A DNA stretch of 64,000 nt from Daedaleopsis sinensis. Taxonomy: Eukaryota; Basidiomycota; Agaricomycetes; Polyporales; Polyporaceae. Made by a program: the position numbers and the translations under genes. The stretch covers positions 558,001 through 622,000 of the forward strand of contig CM066302.1 of NCBI GenBank assembly GCA_033807695.1, written 5' to 3'. The notes under the pieces are model-generated. The model saw only the letters and a program-made list of their open reading frames with translations. It ran no database searches and had not been told where the DNA came from. This document shows, one piece after another, positions 46,004 to 56,362 of this stretch (position 1 is its first letter; the number at the start of each line of letters is the position of its first letter).

Positions 46004-46300
46004 GGGGGTGGATCAGAGAGAAGTTTCAGAAATGATACACTCGCAAAATATACCATGTCCACGCTACCGCAGCACAGTCATACTTCCCATACACAAGGTT
46101 TGGGGAACGAAGTGGTCATGAGCAGGAGGTCGAACTTCTGTATTAGCGCCGAGGTGCGGTGGGATTCTCCGATGTTAGACGCCTTCCGGTACATCCGGCG
46201 GATATGTTCCGAGCGTCTAGCATCCTACCCCGCGTTCACCACGGTCTACTTCTCCCTCTCCGCCTACCAATCTCTGCCTCGCTCCTCACGACACACGACG
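46004..46300. promoter_or_regulatory. Divergent promoter of paralogue 2 and the acyl-CoA dehydrogenase
   Basis: 297 bases separate two opposite start codons. No clear TATA box or named element was found, so the role rests on position alone. Confidence 0.35.
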
Positions 46301-48286
46301 ATGAATTCAAACACAAGTCTGCGTTTCATGAAGCTTGCGCAAGCGTGCAGAGCAAACGCTACGCGCATGACGATGGGGAACAAGCGGTTGGCGTCAGGTG
46401 AGTTCTCCTCCACCGTGTCTAGTTGCCGTGCTCAAAACGAAGGAGGTCCTAGGGTTGGCAAAGTTTAACTGGGAGGTATGACTCTTGTATTGAACGAGGG
46501 TGATCCCGCAGTCAATCTCTGCTTGTGTAGGATCCGTTGAATGCGGAGGGGCTCCTGACAGATGAGGAAATCGCCATACGGTACGTCCTATATTCGTCCC
46601 AATGACCCTCGCTCATTGGGGTACCAGAGACACTGCTCGAGCTTTTTGTCAGGCGAGTTATCTTTTGACCGTACTCGAGACTTCCGCTGATGGCGCATCA
46701 GTAGGAGAACCTATTACCCCGTGTCATCGAGGCTCAGCGGACGGAAGGTACCTGTCACCCTCGATTGCTCGCGGTGAGACGCTTATCACCGCACACTCAG
46801 AATTCAATCACAATATACTGCCTGCTATGGGAGAGCTCGGCCTGCTGGGCCCCACCATACAGGGGTACGACTGCGCAGGGGTGAGCAGTGTAGCATATGG
46901 CCTCATTGCCCGTGAAGTCGAAAGGTGCGTCGCTCCTCTCCTCTCCATACCTCCCAGGCTTATCTTTCTTCGCTAGGATCGACTCGGGGTACCGGTCAAC
47001 TATGTCCGTGCAGTCATCGTTGGTCATGCATCCCATATACGCGTACGGCACTAAAGAGCAGAAGGAGAAGTATTTACCACTGCTAGGTACGCTCAAACTT
47101 CAATCAGGACTCTATCTTCTATTGACTTAGTGCAGCCAAGGGCAAACTTGTCGGATGCTTTGTAGGTTTCCGATGTATTCACGGCAGGCATTAGACGGGC
47201 GACATCTCGCCCCGAATATCTGCCCGCCGTGACGCGTACAGACGCCATATTGACCGATTCTATCACAGGGTCTGACGGAACCCAACCACGGTTCTGACCC
47301 CGCTGGGATGGAGACCACTGCCAGCGAGGTCGATGGAGGCTACATTATCAACGGCTCAAAGACGTGGATTTCGAACGCCCCAGTAGCGTGAGTGCACCTT
47401 GATTCGCCTCCACATCGTCTGAAGCCGAAGTTCCGTAGCGACCTCTTCGTTATCTGGGCCCGGTGCAAGTGGGACAACAAAGTCCGCGGTTTCCTCCTCG
47501 AAAAGGGAATGAAAGGGCTCACGGCGCCGCCGATCAAGCACAAGCTTGCCCTACGCTGCTCTCTCACGGGCTCGATCTTCATGGACAACGTCTCCGTCTC
47601 GCGCGACGCGCTCCTCCCGCACGGCCAGGGCTTGGGCGCACCCTTCGGGTGTCTGAACAACGCGCGGTACGGAATCTCGTGGGGCGCAATGGGCGCGCTC
47701 GAGGACTGTGTGCACCGCACGCGCGAGTACGCGCTCGAGCGCCATCAGTTCAAGCGCCCGCTCGCGAGCTTCCAGCTGGTGCAGAAGAAACTAGTCGACG
47801 CGCAGACGGAGGTTACGCTCGGGCTGCTCGCAAGCTTGCAGGTGCGTGCACTGGCTGGGTGCGCGCTGCATGGTCCATCGGGTGCTGACATAGGCTTGTT
47901 GGTTCGCGACAGGTGGGCCGGTTGAAGGACGAGGGCAAGGTTGCACCTGAGATGATCAGCCTCATCAAGCGCAATAACTGCGGGAAGGCACTCGAACATG
48001 CGCGCAAGGTGCTGGATATCCTCGGGGGCAATGCGTGTTCGGACGAGTGAGTGGTTTCGGCGACGACTTCGTCGGTGGGATCCGCTGATCGACTATGCGA
48101 CTCCATAGGTACCATGTTGGGCGACACGTCGCAAACTTGCAGGTCGTCAACACGTACGAGGGGACATATGTAGGCGAATCGCTGTTGACCTGACCGCATG
48201 CATGCTGATAACATGTTTGTTTACAGGACATCCACACTCTGATCCTTGGAAAGGCGATCACGGGTATTCAAGCGTTCGCTAATTGA
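46301..48286 (+). CDS. GCDH: Glutaryl-CoA dehydrogenase-type acyl-CoA dehydrogenase
   Basis: FAD enzyme of the mitochondrial matrix that dehydrogenates and decarboxylates glutaryl-CoA to crotonyl-CoA in lysine and tryptophan breakdown. Exon 1 (46,301-46,397) gives a presequence-like start; exon 2 (46,453-46,475) has only 23 bases and encodes LAKFNWE; exon 3 is 46,531-46,580. Recognisable blocks follow: [40 protein letters not shown] with the family arginine, [44 protein letters not shown], and [20 protein letters not shown]. The catalytic glutamate lies in [12 protein letters not shown] (usual EGTHDIH; here Y replaces H). The stretch from RDTARAFCQ to [10 protein letters not shown] (46,628-46,801) stays open without splicing, but an intron with a GC donor (CAG-GCGAGT) is more likely. 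Confidence 0.85.
46453..46475 (+). other. 23-base microexon of the glutaryl-CoA dehydrogenase
   Basis: Between CTAG and GTATG, it encodes GLAKFNWE across the two junctions and keeps the frame between exon 1 and the [13 protein letters not shown] block. Confidence 0.7.
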
Positions 48287-49092
48287 GAGGTCTACCTGTA
48301 TCTCCGTGCTGCGGTTTAGGTTTAATAGTGATATCGGGGACCTAAAGCTTGGTCAAGGCACTCACCAAATTTATTGTACCCGTGGCAACGGCCATGAATG
48401 TGAAGAAGCTAGTGACGTCGAGCGTTGCACCGGGTGCGGTGATGCCCACCACAGGACAGTCAGCGAGTATCTCGCTGCTCAGATCCTGTGCGATGTCCGC
48501 CGGCGGTAGCATCTTCTTCGCCGGCATGCATTGTCTGTATCTTGGAGTCATACTGTCTCAGATACACTGCTCGGCCAAGGGTGCTTCATGGATGCGACCA
48601 AGATCATCTAGCTTCAGCCCTTGTACGATCGGAGAACAGTAAAAAAGATCCATGCACATCGGTACCAGTTCCCTTCATAGGAGCGTAGTCCGGGGCGCTG
48701 ACGCTTGCCTTCTCTACAGTCGGCCTATTTGAGACGTGGGTTCGGCTAACGCTCCCAACCAAAGGTGCGTTCTCAAATCGGAGTTCACGGAGGACGGCAG
48801 GCTCAACACCGAGATCCGGGCCCCGAGACGTTCTTCAGCTTCTGCCCCGACCCTCTACTACGCTTCGTCGCAACCCTCGCTGACGACTGCAGCTGACTGC
48901 CACTCTCGTGTGCGTGTGCACGGGCAGCCGATCGTCCCGGAGGCGAAGACGACCTCGGGAACGATGGAGATAGGGGGAGAAAGATAGCTGGTGCAGACAA
49001 AGGCATCCAAATCGTCCAGCATCAAGGTTCCGCCGACATCTGTGAAGTCGTCACCACGTAAGTTCGGGGAGGAAGATACCGTGCACGATCAC
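48287..49092. other. Intergenic stretch with unassigned open frames
   Basis: Short plus-strand frame near 48,770-48,987 contains VLKSEFTEDGRLNTEIRAP, which looks protein-like but has no start, splice series or recognised family. The rest shows nothing clear. Confidence 0.3.
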
Positions 49093-49905
49093 TCAGAACC
49101 ATGTATTACTATGCTCTATCCTGTACCGCGACCGCCTGTCAGTCGTACCTGGCCAAGTCATTCGTTTTGTCGGGCATGCTGTGCTTGTCCTCGCGTCCAG
49201 CGCTAGCCACTCGCAACGCAGCACCAGTCCCTCTAGCAGCAGCATCCGCCGCCGCCGCCTGACTCCTTCCGCCTCCGTCCACGGGTCAGAGGTCCGCCGA
49301 ATCCAACCGGGAGCGAACATCGTCATCCTCTCATGGTTGCTCCCGCCGAACGAAGACTGCGCGAAATCGGATTCCGGCTCGGAGCAGAATGCTGTCGCGG
49401 GGTGGGAAGAGTCTGCCGTGCGGTCGTATGCGAACGGTGGCGGCGCCGGTGCTGCCCTTGTGGGATACCAGGAGCTCGCGTCGCTGGAACCGTCACTGTA
49501 GATTCCACCGTCGGTAACAGCTGATGGTGCGGCGCAGGGATAGGAATGTGCGTCTTCGTCTCGATGCCAGAGCTTCCAATCCTGCCGCAACGGCTGTGGC
49601 GAGGGGCAGCGTGGGTGGCGGAGGATGTCCAGCAGGCGGCGGCGATGTGCGTCACCCTCGGCCTCGTTCAATTGTGCCGGCTTGGGTGCGACGGGCCGAG
49701 CCGGATGGTACGCATTCCTGTCATCTGCCAGTGGCGGTTTTGCGACAGCCGTGTATCCGCCGCAATACGTGTTTGGGAAGACCTCGTTCACGCAGGCGCG
49801 GGATCCGAGATCGAACGGGCTCGGTGTGCGTGGCGGCGAGTCCTCGCATGAGGCGAGGTAAGAGGATAGGGAGTACACGCTGGGCGAGCTGTCGAAGAAG
49901 GACAT
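49093..49905 (-). CDS. Unrecognised low-complexity protein (270 aa)
   Basis: A long single frame from ATG at 49,905 to a stop at 49,093. It begins MSFFDSSPSVYSLSSYLASC and is rich in S, P, D, Y and R. It contains a RRRLLDILRHPRCPSPQPLR stretch and an RRRRRMLLLEGLVLRCEWL basic-then-hydrophobic stretch near residue 220. An in-frame Met 29 codons upstream is possible. No domain is recognised. The uninterrupted length and serine-rich but non-repetitive start suggest a real gene, although the last 40 residues may be intron read-through. Confidence 0.5.
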   Translation of the reverse strand: MSFFDSSPSVYSLSSYLASCEDSPPRTPSPFDLGSRACVNEVFPNTYCGGYTAVAKPPLADDRNAYHPARPVAPKPAQLNEAEGDAHRRRLLDILRHPRCPSPQPLRQDWKLWHRDEDAHSYPCAAPSAVTDGGIYSDGSSDASSWYPTRAAPAPPPFAYDRTADSSHPATAFCSEPESDFAQSSFGGSNHERMTMFAPGWIRRTSDPWTEAEGVRRRRRMLLLEGLVLRCEWLALDARTSTACPTKRMTWPGTTDRRSRYRIEHSNTWF

Positions 49906-50486
49906 GAGGCACGAGGTGCGTGTTGGTGGGTTGTGCCGGTGGAGTTGTGAAAGTAGCCTCGAGGCTCTTATGAGCTGCCATTGGATCAACATTCAGTTTG
50001 ATTAGGGACAATTAGTTGGGTGTGGCGAGGTGCCGTCGCATGGAAACCTAATTCTCAAAAAGGTGTAGTAAAACAACTTGTTGTTCCTGTCTCTCCGAGT
50101 ACTCTCTTCAGGCTTCGGGTCTGACACAATGGATACACTCAGCCTTGTCGTTTCCAGGTGACTGACATATATTATGCAGATTCTGGGATACCTATGAAGC
50201 ACATTCAAGTACGCGATACAAAAAGCGGTAGTACGCACCCTCGATTACTACGAGATTCTGCCTCGACTCTCGTTGGCATATGGGATCTGAGCATGTTCAT
50301 TCCTAAGTCTTGTTCGATATGAGCCGTCGCATATGATCATGGTACAGAGGAGCAACAGAGGAGGACAGCGATGTCACCTCAGGCCGCGGCGCGAAACATT
50401 TCTTGAGCGCTGGCTATCTCGGGCTTTGCCAGCACAGCCACTTTGCCAAGCGACTCCGACCGAACGCGAGCAAGGCTACCACCACG
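49906..50486. other. Intergenic stretch
   Basis: Upstream region shared by the unknown protein (-) and the YCII-like gene (+). No clear promoter element was seen. Confidence 0.35.
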
Positions 50487-51029
50487 ATGTTCAGTATCAT
50501 CCGCTCGACAGCTACTCGCCAGGTCCATAATGCACATCTCAGACAGAAGATATCTATACCTCGCATGATGTCTATCGCAGCGTCGTCGCCAGCTCGCCTG
50601 AAGTTCATCGTGTACGCACCCGATATGACAGACGACGGCGCGTTCCAGCGTCGTCTGAACGTCAGGTCCTTGCATCTGGACAAAGCGCGAGAACGCGTCG
50701 AGGAAGGCACCATTAGTACGCGCAATATTACTCCTAAACTCGATGACTCCAGCTAATGACTCACAGAGGTTGCAGGCGCGATGCTCACGCCCGACTCCAT
50801 CGCGTCACCTACGGCCGAGAAGAAGATGGTCGGTTCCGTGTTCATATGCGAGGCGGAGACTTTGGAGAGCGTGCGCCGCATGATGGAGAGCGATATCTAT
50901 TACACAAGTGGAGTGGTATGTGTGCTTTCACGCGACCGTATCGTCTTGCGTGTGCTGATTCGACGTGTGCAGTGGGACAAGGAGAAGCTCGTCATTCTGC
51001 CGCTAGCACTCGCGACTCCGATGCCCTAA
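50487..51029 (+). CDS. YCII-like protein 4, probably mitochondrial (144 aa)
   Basis: Exons 50,487-50,715, 50,767-50,915 and 50,973-51,029, total 435 bases. The first 35 residues are rich in R, S, T, A and H with no acids (MFSIIRSTATRQVHNAHLRQ), suggesting a mitochondrial targeting sequence. The YCII domain follows: LKFIVYAPDMTDDGAFQRRL, the central histidine in VRSLHLDKA, SVFICEAETLESVRRMMESD, and YYTSGVWDKEKLVILPLALA. It keeps more of the family consensus, including the histidine, than the three YCII genes in the arms. Enzymatic role is unknown. It converges with the Fmp10-like copy 2. Confidence 0.8.
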
Positions 51030-51188
51030 ATGGACTGATCTTTAACTGATGAGTACAATCAGCAGCGCGGTAGTAGGCATGAGTCAGGAAAGCCTACCGT
51101 CATTCGTACAGCATGCAAACTTCGTAGTATGTGCTCATACTTCAGGGGGCACTTGGGAATATGACTGATGAGACGACGAACGTGCTCC

Positions 51189-51865
51189 TCATAACTTCCT
51201 CCGAGCGATACGAGAAACCAGAGAGCCAACGGGCTGGATGAACGTCCGCGAAAATGCCGGTGATAGATAGAGCGAAAAACCTATCCGGACGGGGAGAAGA
51301 GCCTAGGTGCACGCGAATGAAATGAGATTGAGGGACATCAACCCAGTCGATGATCATAGAGAGTCTGGAAATACAAACAACATACCTTCGTCAGCGCGTA
51401 TGCTACCACGACATTCGCAACATCCCCCGCGATCTTTCCCGACACTAACACAGACTCCTGCCCATGCGTGGACTGCTCTTCTGCAGAAAGTGTGACGGGT
51501 CTGCTCCCCTTCTCAAAGCCGAACCACCCATATCGCCTCCCGACGCGCTCAGCTCGTGCCTCTCCCTCTACCATCCACTCCCTGAACCGCTCACCCATCC
51601 AACTGTCCCGAACCTGCGCGGTGATCCCCGTCGAGGCCGACTCCGCTCCAGGACGCGGTGCAAGAGCTCCAATGATGCCCTCTCCGACGCCGAGTGCGCG
51701 AGCACTGAAGAAGAAGCCGGCGACCGGCACTATCGCGGTCAGTTCATGGAGGATGGCGAACGAGACGATGAGCGAAGGCAGAGGGGTCCGAGTGCGCTGA
51801 GAGATGGCAGCGAGGGCTTGTCTGTACGGCGCGAGCTTAGAGTTGGAAGGCGGGACTGCGGTCAT
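51189..51865 (-). CDS. Putative mitochondrial membrane protein, Fmp10-like, copy 2 (197 aa)
   Basis: Inverted near-identical copy of the gene at 35,112. Exons 51,386-51,865 and 51,189-51,302, total 594 bases, matching copy 1 exon by exon. Only a handful of residues differ, for example at position 4 (A to V) and in the GLESASTGF stretch, and at the C-terminal tail. Very little flanking sequence is shared, so the duplicated block was hardly larger than the gene. Both copies keep an open frame. Confidence 0.65.
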
Positions 51866-52495
51866 GGAGGCGGCTTCATGGGAGAAGGAATGCGAGCAGA
51901 GGGAGTCCGAGTCAGAGGAGAGATGAACGGGAACGCACGAACCGAGCCCAGCGTCTGGTCTGATTTGAACCGAATGCGGTGGGCGGCTACACCTTCAAGT
52001 TCCCAAAGGTGCTGCTTCGGACTGCTCATGTGCCTACCTGTGTTATGCGGGTCAGGGAATCGTGCGGAAATCAAAGACCAAGGAGATAGCAGTGAAGTAG
52101 GACATCTAAGTCGCGGTCGTGGCTTCTCGGTATGATATTGCACGTAGATAGTCATCGGCGTCTACTTGCAACGTAATACTGAGCTGGCCGAAATACACTC
52201 CTCCTCCTCCCATCCCCCCACCTGGCAGTAGCATAAGCTGAAACATGACAGCAGTAGGATGGTTTACAACGCATACCACAGCCCACGACTCACATCACAC
52301 GGACCACGAGCCCACACAACTGATTCACCTGGGAGTTTCCGACACGGGAGTCGGGTGACTCTCACCCGGATACTATCATGGCACTGCGCGGAATGCCAGT
52401 ATATAGTTAAGCCTTTTCCACCGTAACATCATACGCTGAAGCTCAAATCTGTCTGGCATAACGTAACTTAGGAGAGCTAGGAGCTGCCCACCAGG
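51866..52495. other. Intergenic stretch before the P450 pseudogene
   Basis: No supported features. The first exon part of the pseudogene (membrane anchor) should lie here but was not found. Confidence 0.4.
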
Positions 52496-53670
52496 GTGAA
52501 TAGCAGGGACCAGAAGCCTAGTAGCACCCCGCCTGGACCGAAGCCCTTGCCCCTTCTCGGCAACGTTCTGGCTCTATCACGCAGGAAGCCCTGGGAGACT
52601 TTCACTGCGCTCTACAGAGAATACGGTGCGTCTTTCTGCCAGGCCTTCTCAACGAAATGGTTGATAAGAGACCACGGTAGGGGATGTGGTTTATCTACAA
52701 GTCTACCATTGTTCGCACCGGGCAAGATTGATCACCTCAACATTGCCTCAGACCGTAGTCAGCTCAGAGACCTTCCTCCTAGCTATGCTCCTACATCCTG
52801 ATGTCCAAAGACGCGCTCACTGGAAGAGATCGATCGCGTTGTAGGCTCAGAGCGGCTTCCCGACTTCGCCGATCGCGCTCAGCTCCGCCCTCATGAAGGA
52901 AGTCTTGCGTTGGCACCCTCCCCTCCCGGACCTACCGGTACGTGTGTGTCTCAGCTTGCTCTGTTGCTCTTTCGCTCCGACAAAGGAAGACGCTAACGCT
53001 GAGGCTCATCACACTCGTCGGCGTTCCTCAGGAGTCCCTCACATGCTGACGCAAGACGACGTGCACAGAGGGTACCACATGCCCGCTGGAGCTATAGTCA
53101 TGGGCAACGTCTGGTACGATACTCGGTTGCATCATGGACTCTGTGCGCCCAAGCTGACTAGAATGCGAACCGCCCCGCCGCGAAGGGGATTGCTTCACGA
53201 TCCCGAGATGTACCCAGACCCAATGGAGTTCCGACCGGAGCGATTCCTGCGCGACGGCGTCTTCGCCTGCACTACCAACGACCCGATTCGCTTCGCATTC
53301 GGGTTCGGCTGCAGACGGTCAGCACTATCTGCTATATGCACACATCTCGCGTTCACTGACGTCTAGCGTCCCGCACCTAGCACCTGTCCCGGGAAGCTCT
53401 TTGCGGAGGACTCAATGTGGATGCTCATCGCCCAGTTCCTCGCGACCTTCACGATCTCCCTCCCTGAGGGCGCTGATCCTCCTCCAGTGGACTTTACATC
53501 TGAGGCGATCTCGTGAGTATCCAACTCATAGTCATCGCGCCTATGTTCGCGCAGCCGCTCATTGACCGCTCGGCGATGGCAGGCGACCTCGTCCATTCAA
53601 GTGCGTTATCCGCCCCAGATCACAGACGACCATCGATGTCATAGAGACTGCTATCGCTTCTCGGGATTGA
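52496..53670 (+). pseudogene. Cytochrome P450 pseudogene C
   Basis: Same family as copies A, B and D. It begins abruptly at the hinge (PPGPKPLPLLGN) with no membrane anchor. After a short piece of exon 2 (GDVVYLQV-like, about 52,680) the sequence jumps to exon 8 (SSETFLLAML near 52,765), so exons 3 to 7 are gone. Exon 8 itself has frame-changing deletions around the EEIDRVVGS codons. Exons 9 to 12 remain ([40 protein letters not shown]). The haem loop reads FGFGCRRTCPGK with one extra codon, TGC. It cannot make an active enzyme. Confidence 0.85.
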
Positions 53671-54082
53671 GGACCTCACTGCATTATAATTCTAGGCCCG
53701 CACTAATCACTGCGAGCCCGGTACCACGAGCTGTAAGTTTGCGCGCATTTCTGGCAGGTTTGGAAATCAGTGTCCTCACGCTGGCCTCTTTGTAGTGACA
53801 TACGGGTTCATTGCTTGTACGGAACCATTAGTCTTCGCTATTCCTGACATGACGAATGACAGCAAGAGCGGTTATCGGCGTCGCGAAGTGCTAGTGTCCA
53901 TTGATCAGGAGACGTACATCGGAAGCTGGGCACTCAGTATGAAAGCAAGTTTATGTGCGGCGCCTGGCTAAAGTTTGTTCTGCCCATCTCGTGACAATCG
54001 CGAGAGCTATAAGTATAGGTACCACACGCGTTTCTAACCTACTGTCGTCATATCCGAGTTCTCTCGTTTACACCCTGGCTTC
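53671..54082. other. Stretch with a possible YCII-like remnant and promoter of P450 D
   Basis: Plus strand at about 53,825-53,915 reads VFAIPDMTNDSKSGYRRREV, resembling FIVYAPDMTDDGAFQRRLNV of the YCII gene at 50,487; no other exon was found. TATAAGTATA at about 54,007-54,016 lies about 70 bases before the P450 start and may be its core promoter. Confidence 0.4.
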
Positions 54083-56362
54083 ATGCACTTACTTAACAGC
54101 CACTACCTCCTTCCACCGGGCCTCCCGTGGCTGTATGCTCTGCTGTCTCTATGCTTTGCGCTTTATAGAGTTACATACTGTTTCTCGAGCAGACGGTACC
54201 CTCCTGGACCTACGCCCCTGCCGCTGCTCGGTAACATCCTGGTTCTAGCCCGCAAGAAGCCCTGGCAGGCCTTCACCGCCCTCTGCAGGGAATACGGTGC
54301 GTGAATATACTGGTTGTTTATCGTAGTGAAATTTGATTGTGTTCTCTGCAGGCGATGTGGTCTATGTCACGATATTAGGGACCCCTGTCGTCGTGCTAAA
54401 CTCTGTCGAGGCGGTAAATGACTTGTTTGAAAGTCGGTCCGGCATCTACTCCGACCGGCCTGTACTTCCCCTCATGAATCTGTGAGCTTTAATTCCCTAC
54501 CATTCTATCTCAACCCGGCAGGCTCACGATCGAATGGGTTCAGCATCGGCCACGATGAATGGAACTTCCCCTTCATGTCATATGGGAAGAAATACCGCTC
54601 CATGCGGCGCCCCTTCCTGGAGCAGTACAGCTCCCCTGCTTCTCTACGCAGCTTTCACGATGCCCAACGAGGGGTTGCAGTCAAGTTCCTCCGCAGCGTA
54701 CTGTACGACCCTGAAAACATTATTCGCCACATCCGACTGTACGTACCGATCTTAGTGAGCATCGTAGCTCAGCCTACTCACTCACAACGCACGCCTGTCA
54801 TTCTCAGTCGCGCGAGTCGACTCATCTTGGACGTCACCTACGGAATTGAAGTGGACTCTGATGATGACCCGTTCGTACGTATCGCCAACGATGTCATGGC
54901 CACGGCTTCCCTCGCACTCTCTCCCGCACTATGGCTCATCAATCCAGCCGTCATATGTGAGTGTCATGTTCCAGAGCTCCTCGTTCACCTTCGTATTCAA
55001 TGCCTCCGCAACTCGCAGTTAATTATCTCCCGGGGTGGTTCGGTGGCTCTGCAACGCTTCATAGATGGAGAGCCGACTGCGATGCGTTTCGACACAAGCC
55101 TTACGCCCATGTCCAGAAAGCTCTAGTATGTGTCTTTCGATAGCTGAAGGCTCCGATGCTGACTGCCAACTGTACAGGCGCATGGTTTGGCAAGACCATC
55201 GTACGTCGCGAGTCTGATCGAAGAGATGTCACCCACTCCTGGTTCAAGAGAGGAGGCCATCATACGGGACTCGGCTGCTACCGCTTATGGAGGTCCGTTT
55301 GTCTCACTCCTCGCAACTTCCCATGTAGCCTTTAACTGACATGCACACCGTCGAATACGTACACTAGCTGCTTCCGATACCGTACGTGGCACTGAAAGTC
55401 TGGAGGGAGATTACGCGACAAACATTCCCTAGATTATCGTTAGCTCGGAGGTCTTCCTTCTAGCCATGGTGCGATATCCCGAAGTACAGCAACGCGCCCA
55501 GGAGGAACTCGATCGTGTCATGGGCGGTCACCGTCTGCCCGACTACGTCGACAGAAGCCAGCTACCTTACATCTCAGCCATCATGAAGGAGGTTCTGCGC
55601 TGGCACCCTCCTGGACCAACCGGTAGCTATCTTTCATCGTCAGTTTGCCACACGACGTGCTGTGCCCTGAGCAGTGAGCATTTCTCACGGTACTCCCTAA
55701 CTTCTCTTTTCACGCGCAGGGGTCCCGCACAGACTCACACAAGATGATGTCTATAGAGGGTACTATATGCCCGCGGGGGCCATGGTCTTCGGCAACATCT
55801 GGTGCGCTGTCCGCGTCTCTCTACTATGCCACGGTTACTGACACGCATCGTCCAACCCCGACGCACTGCAGGGGGCTACTCCACGACCCGGTGATGTATC
55901 CAGACCCGATGGAGTTCAAGCCCGAACGGTTCCTCCGCGACGGTGTCTTCGACTGCAGCACAAACGATCCGAGCCGGTTCGCGTTCGGATTCGGGAGGCG
56001 GTGAGCAGTCCGGCGGACATGTCAAGCGTCGACTCATGAGAATTGTGTGGCCGCGGCGGCTCGCCGTCGTACACAATCCTGCAGAATGTGTCCCGGGAAG
56101 CTGTTCGCGGAGGACTCTGTCTGGCTGTTCATCGCGCAGTTCCTCGCGGCCTTCACAATCGTCCACCCCGAGGGCACTGCCCCTCCCCCGGCGGAGTTTG
56201 CTTCCGAGGCGTTCTCGTGAGTGATCATGCATGAACTAAGTTTAACCCGATTTTACTCGTATTGTGTATTTTAGGCGGCCTCTGCCGTTCGTGTCCGTCA
56301 TCCGCCCAAGATCGAAGGCAACGATTGAGCTCGTCGAGGGTGCCGTCGCGGCTTGGGACTAA
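54083..56362 (+). CDS. Cytochrome P450 monooxygenase D (12 exons, 514 aa)
   Basis: Third intact P450 of the family. Exons: 54,083-54,296, 54,352-54,481, 54,544-54,738, 54,808-54,956, 55,019-55,125, 55,178-55,292, 55,368-55,381, 55,433-55,622, 55,720-55,801, 55,872-56,000, 56,085-56,216, 56,275-56,362; total 1545 bases. All lengths equal those of copies A and B except exon 1 (shorter) and exon 5 (one codon longer). It has a hydrophobic N-terminal anchor ([17 protein letters not shown]), the [13 protein letters not shown] hinge, AASDT in the 14-base exon, [17 protein letters not shown] and the haem loop FGFGRRMCPGK. Sequence is clearly more distant from A and B than they are from each other. 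Substrate is unknown. Confidence 0.9.

Noticed and set aside
48342..48642. Small hydrophobic frames on both strands
   Set aside because: They overlap each other directly after the dehydrogenase stop; neither has a signal peptide pattern, cysteine pattern or splice sites that fit a known small secreted family.
49181..49907. Plus-strand frames of 100-127 codons
   Set aside because: They lie opposite the longer, better-formed minus-strand frame at 49,093-49,905.
51464..52135. Plus-strand frame of 223 codons
   Set aside because: Mostly the antisense of Fmp10-like copy 2, as shown by the same antisense frame opposite copy 1.
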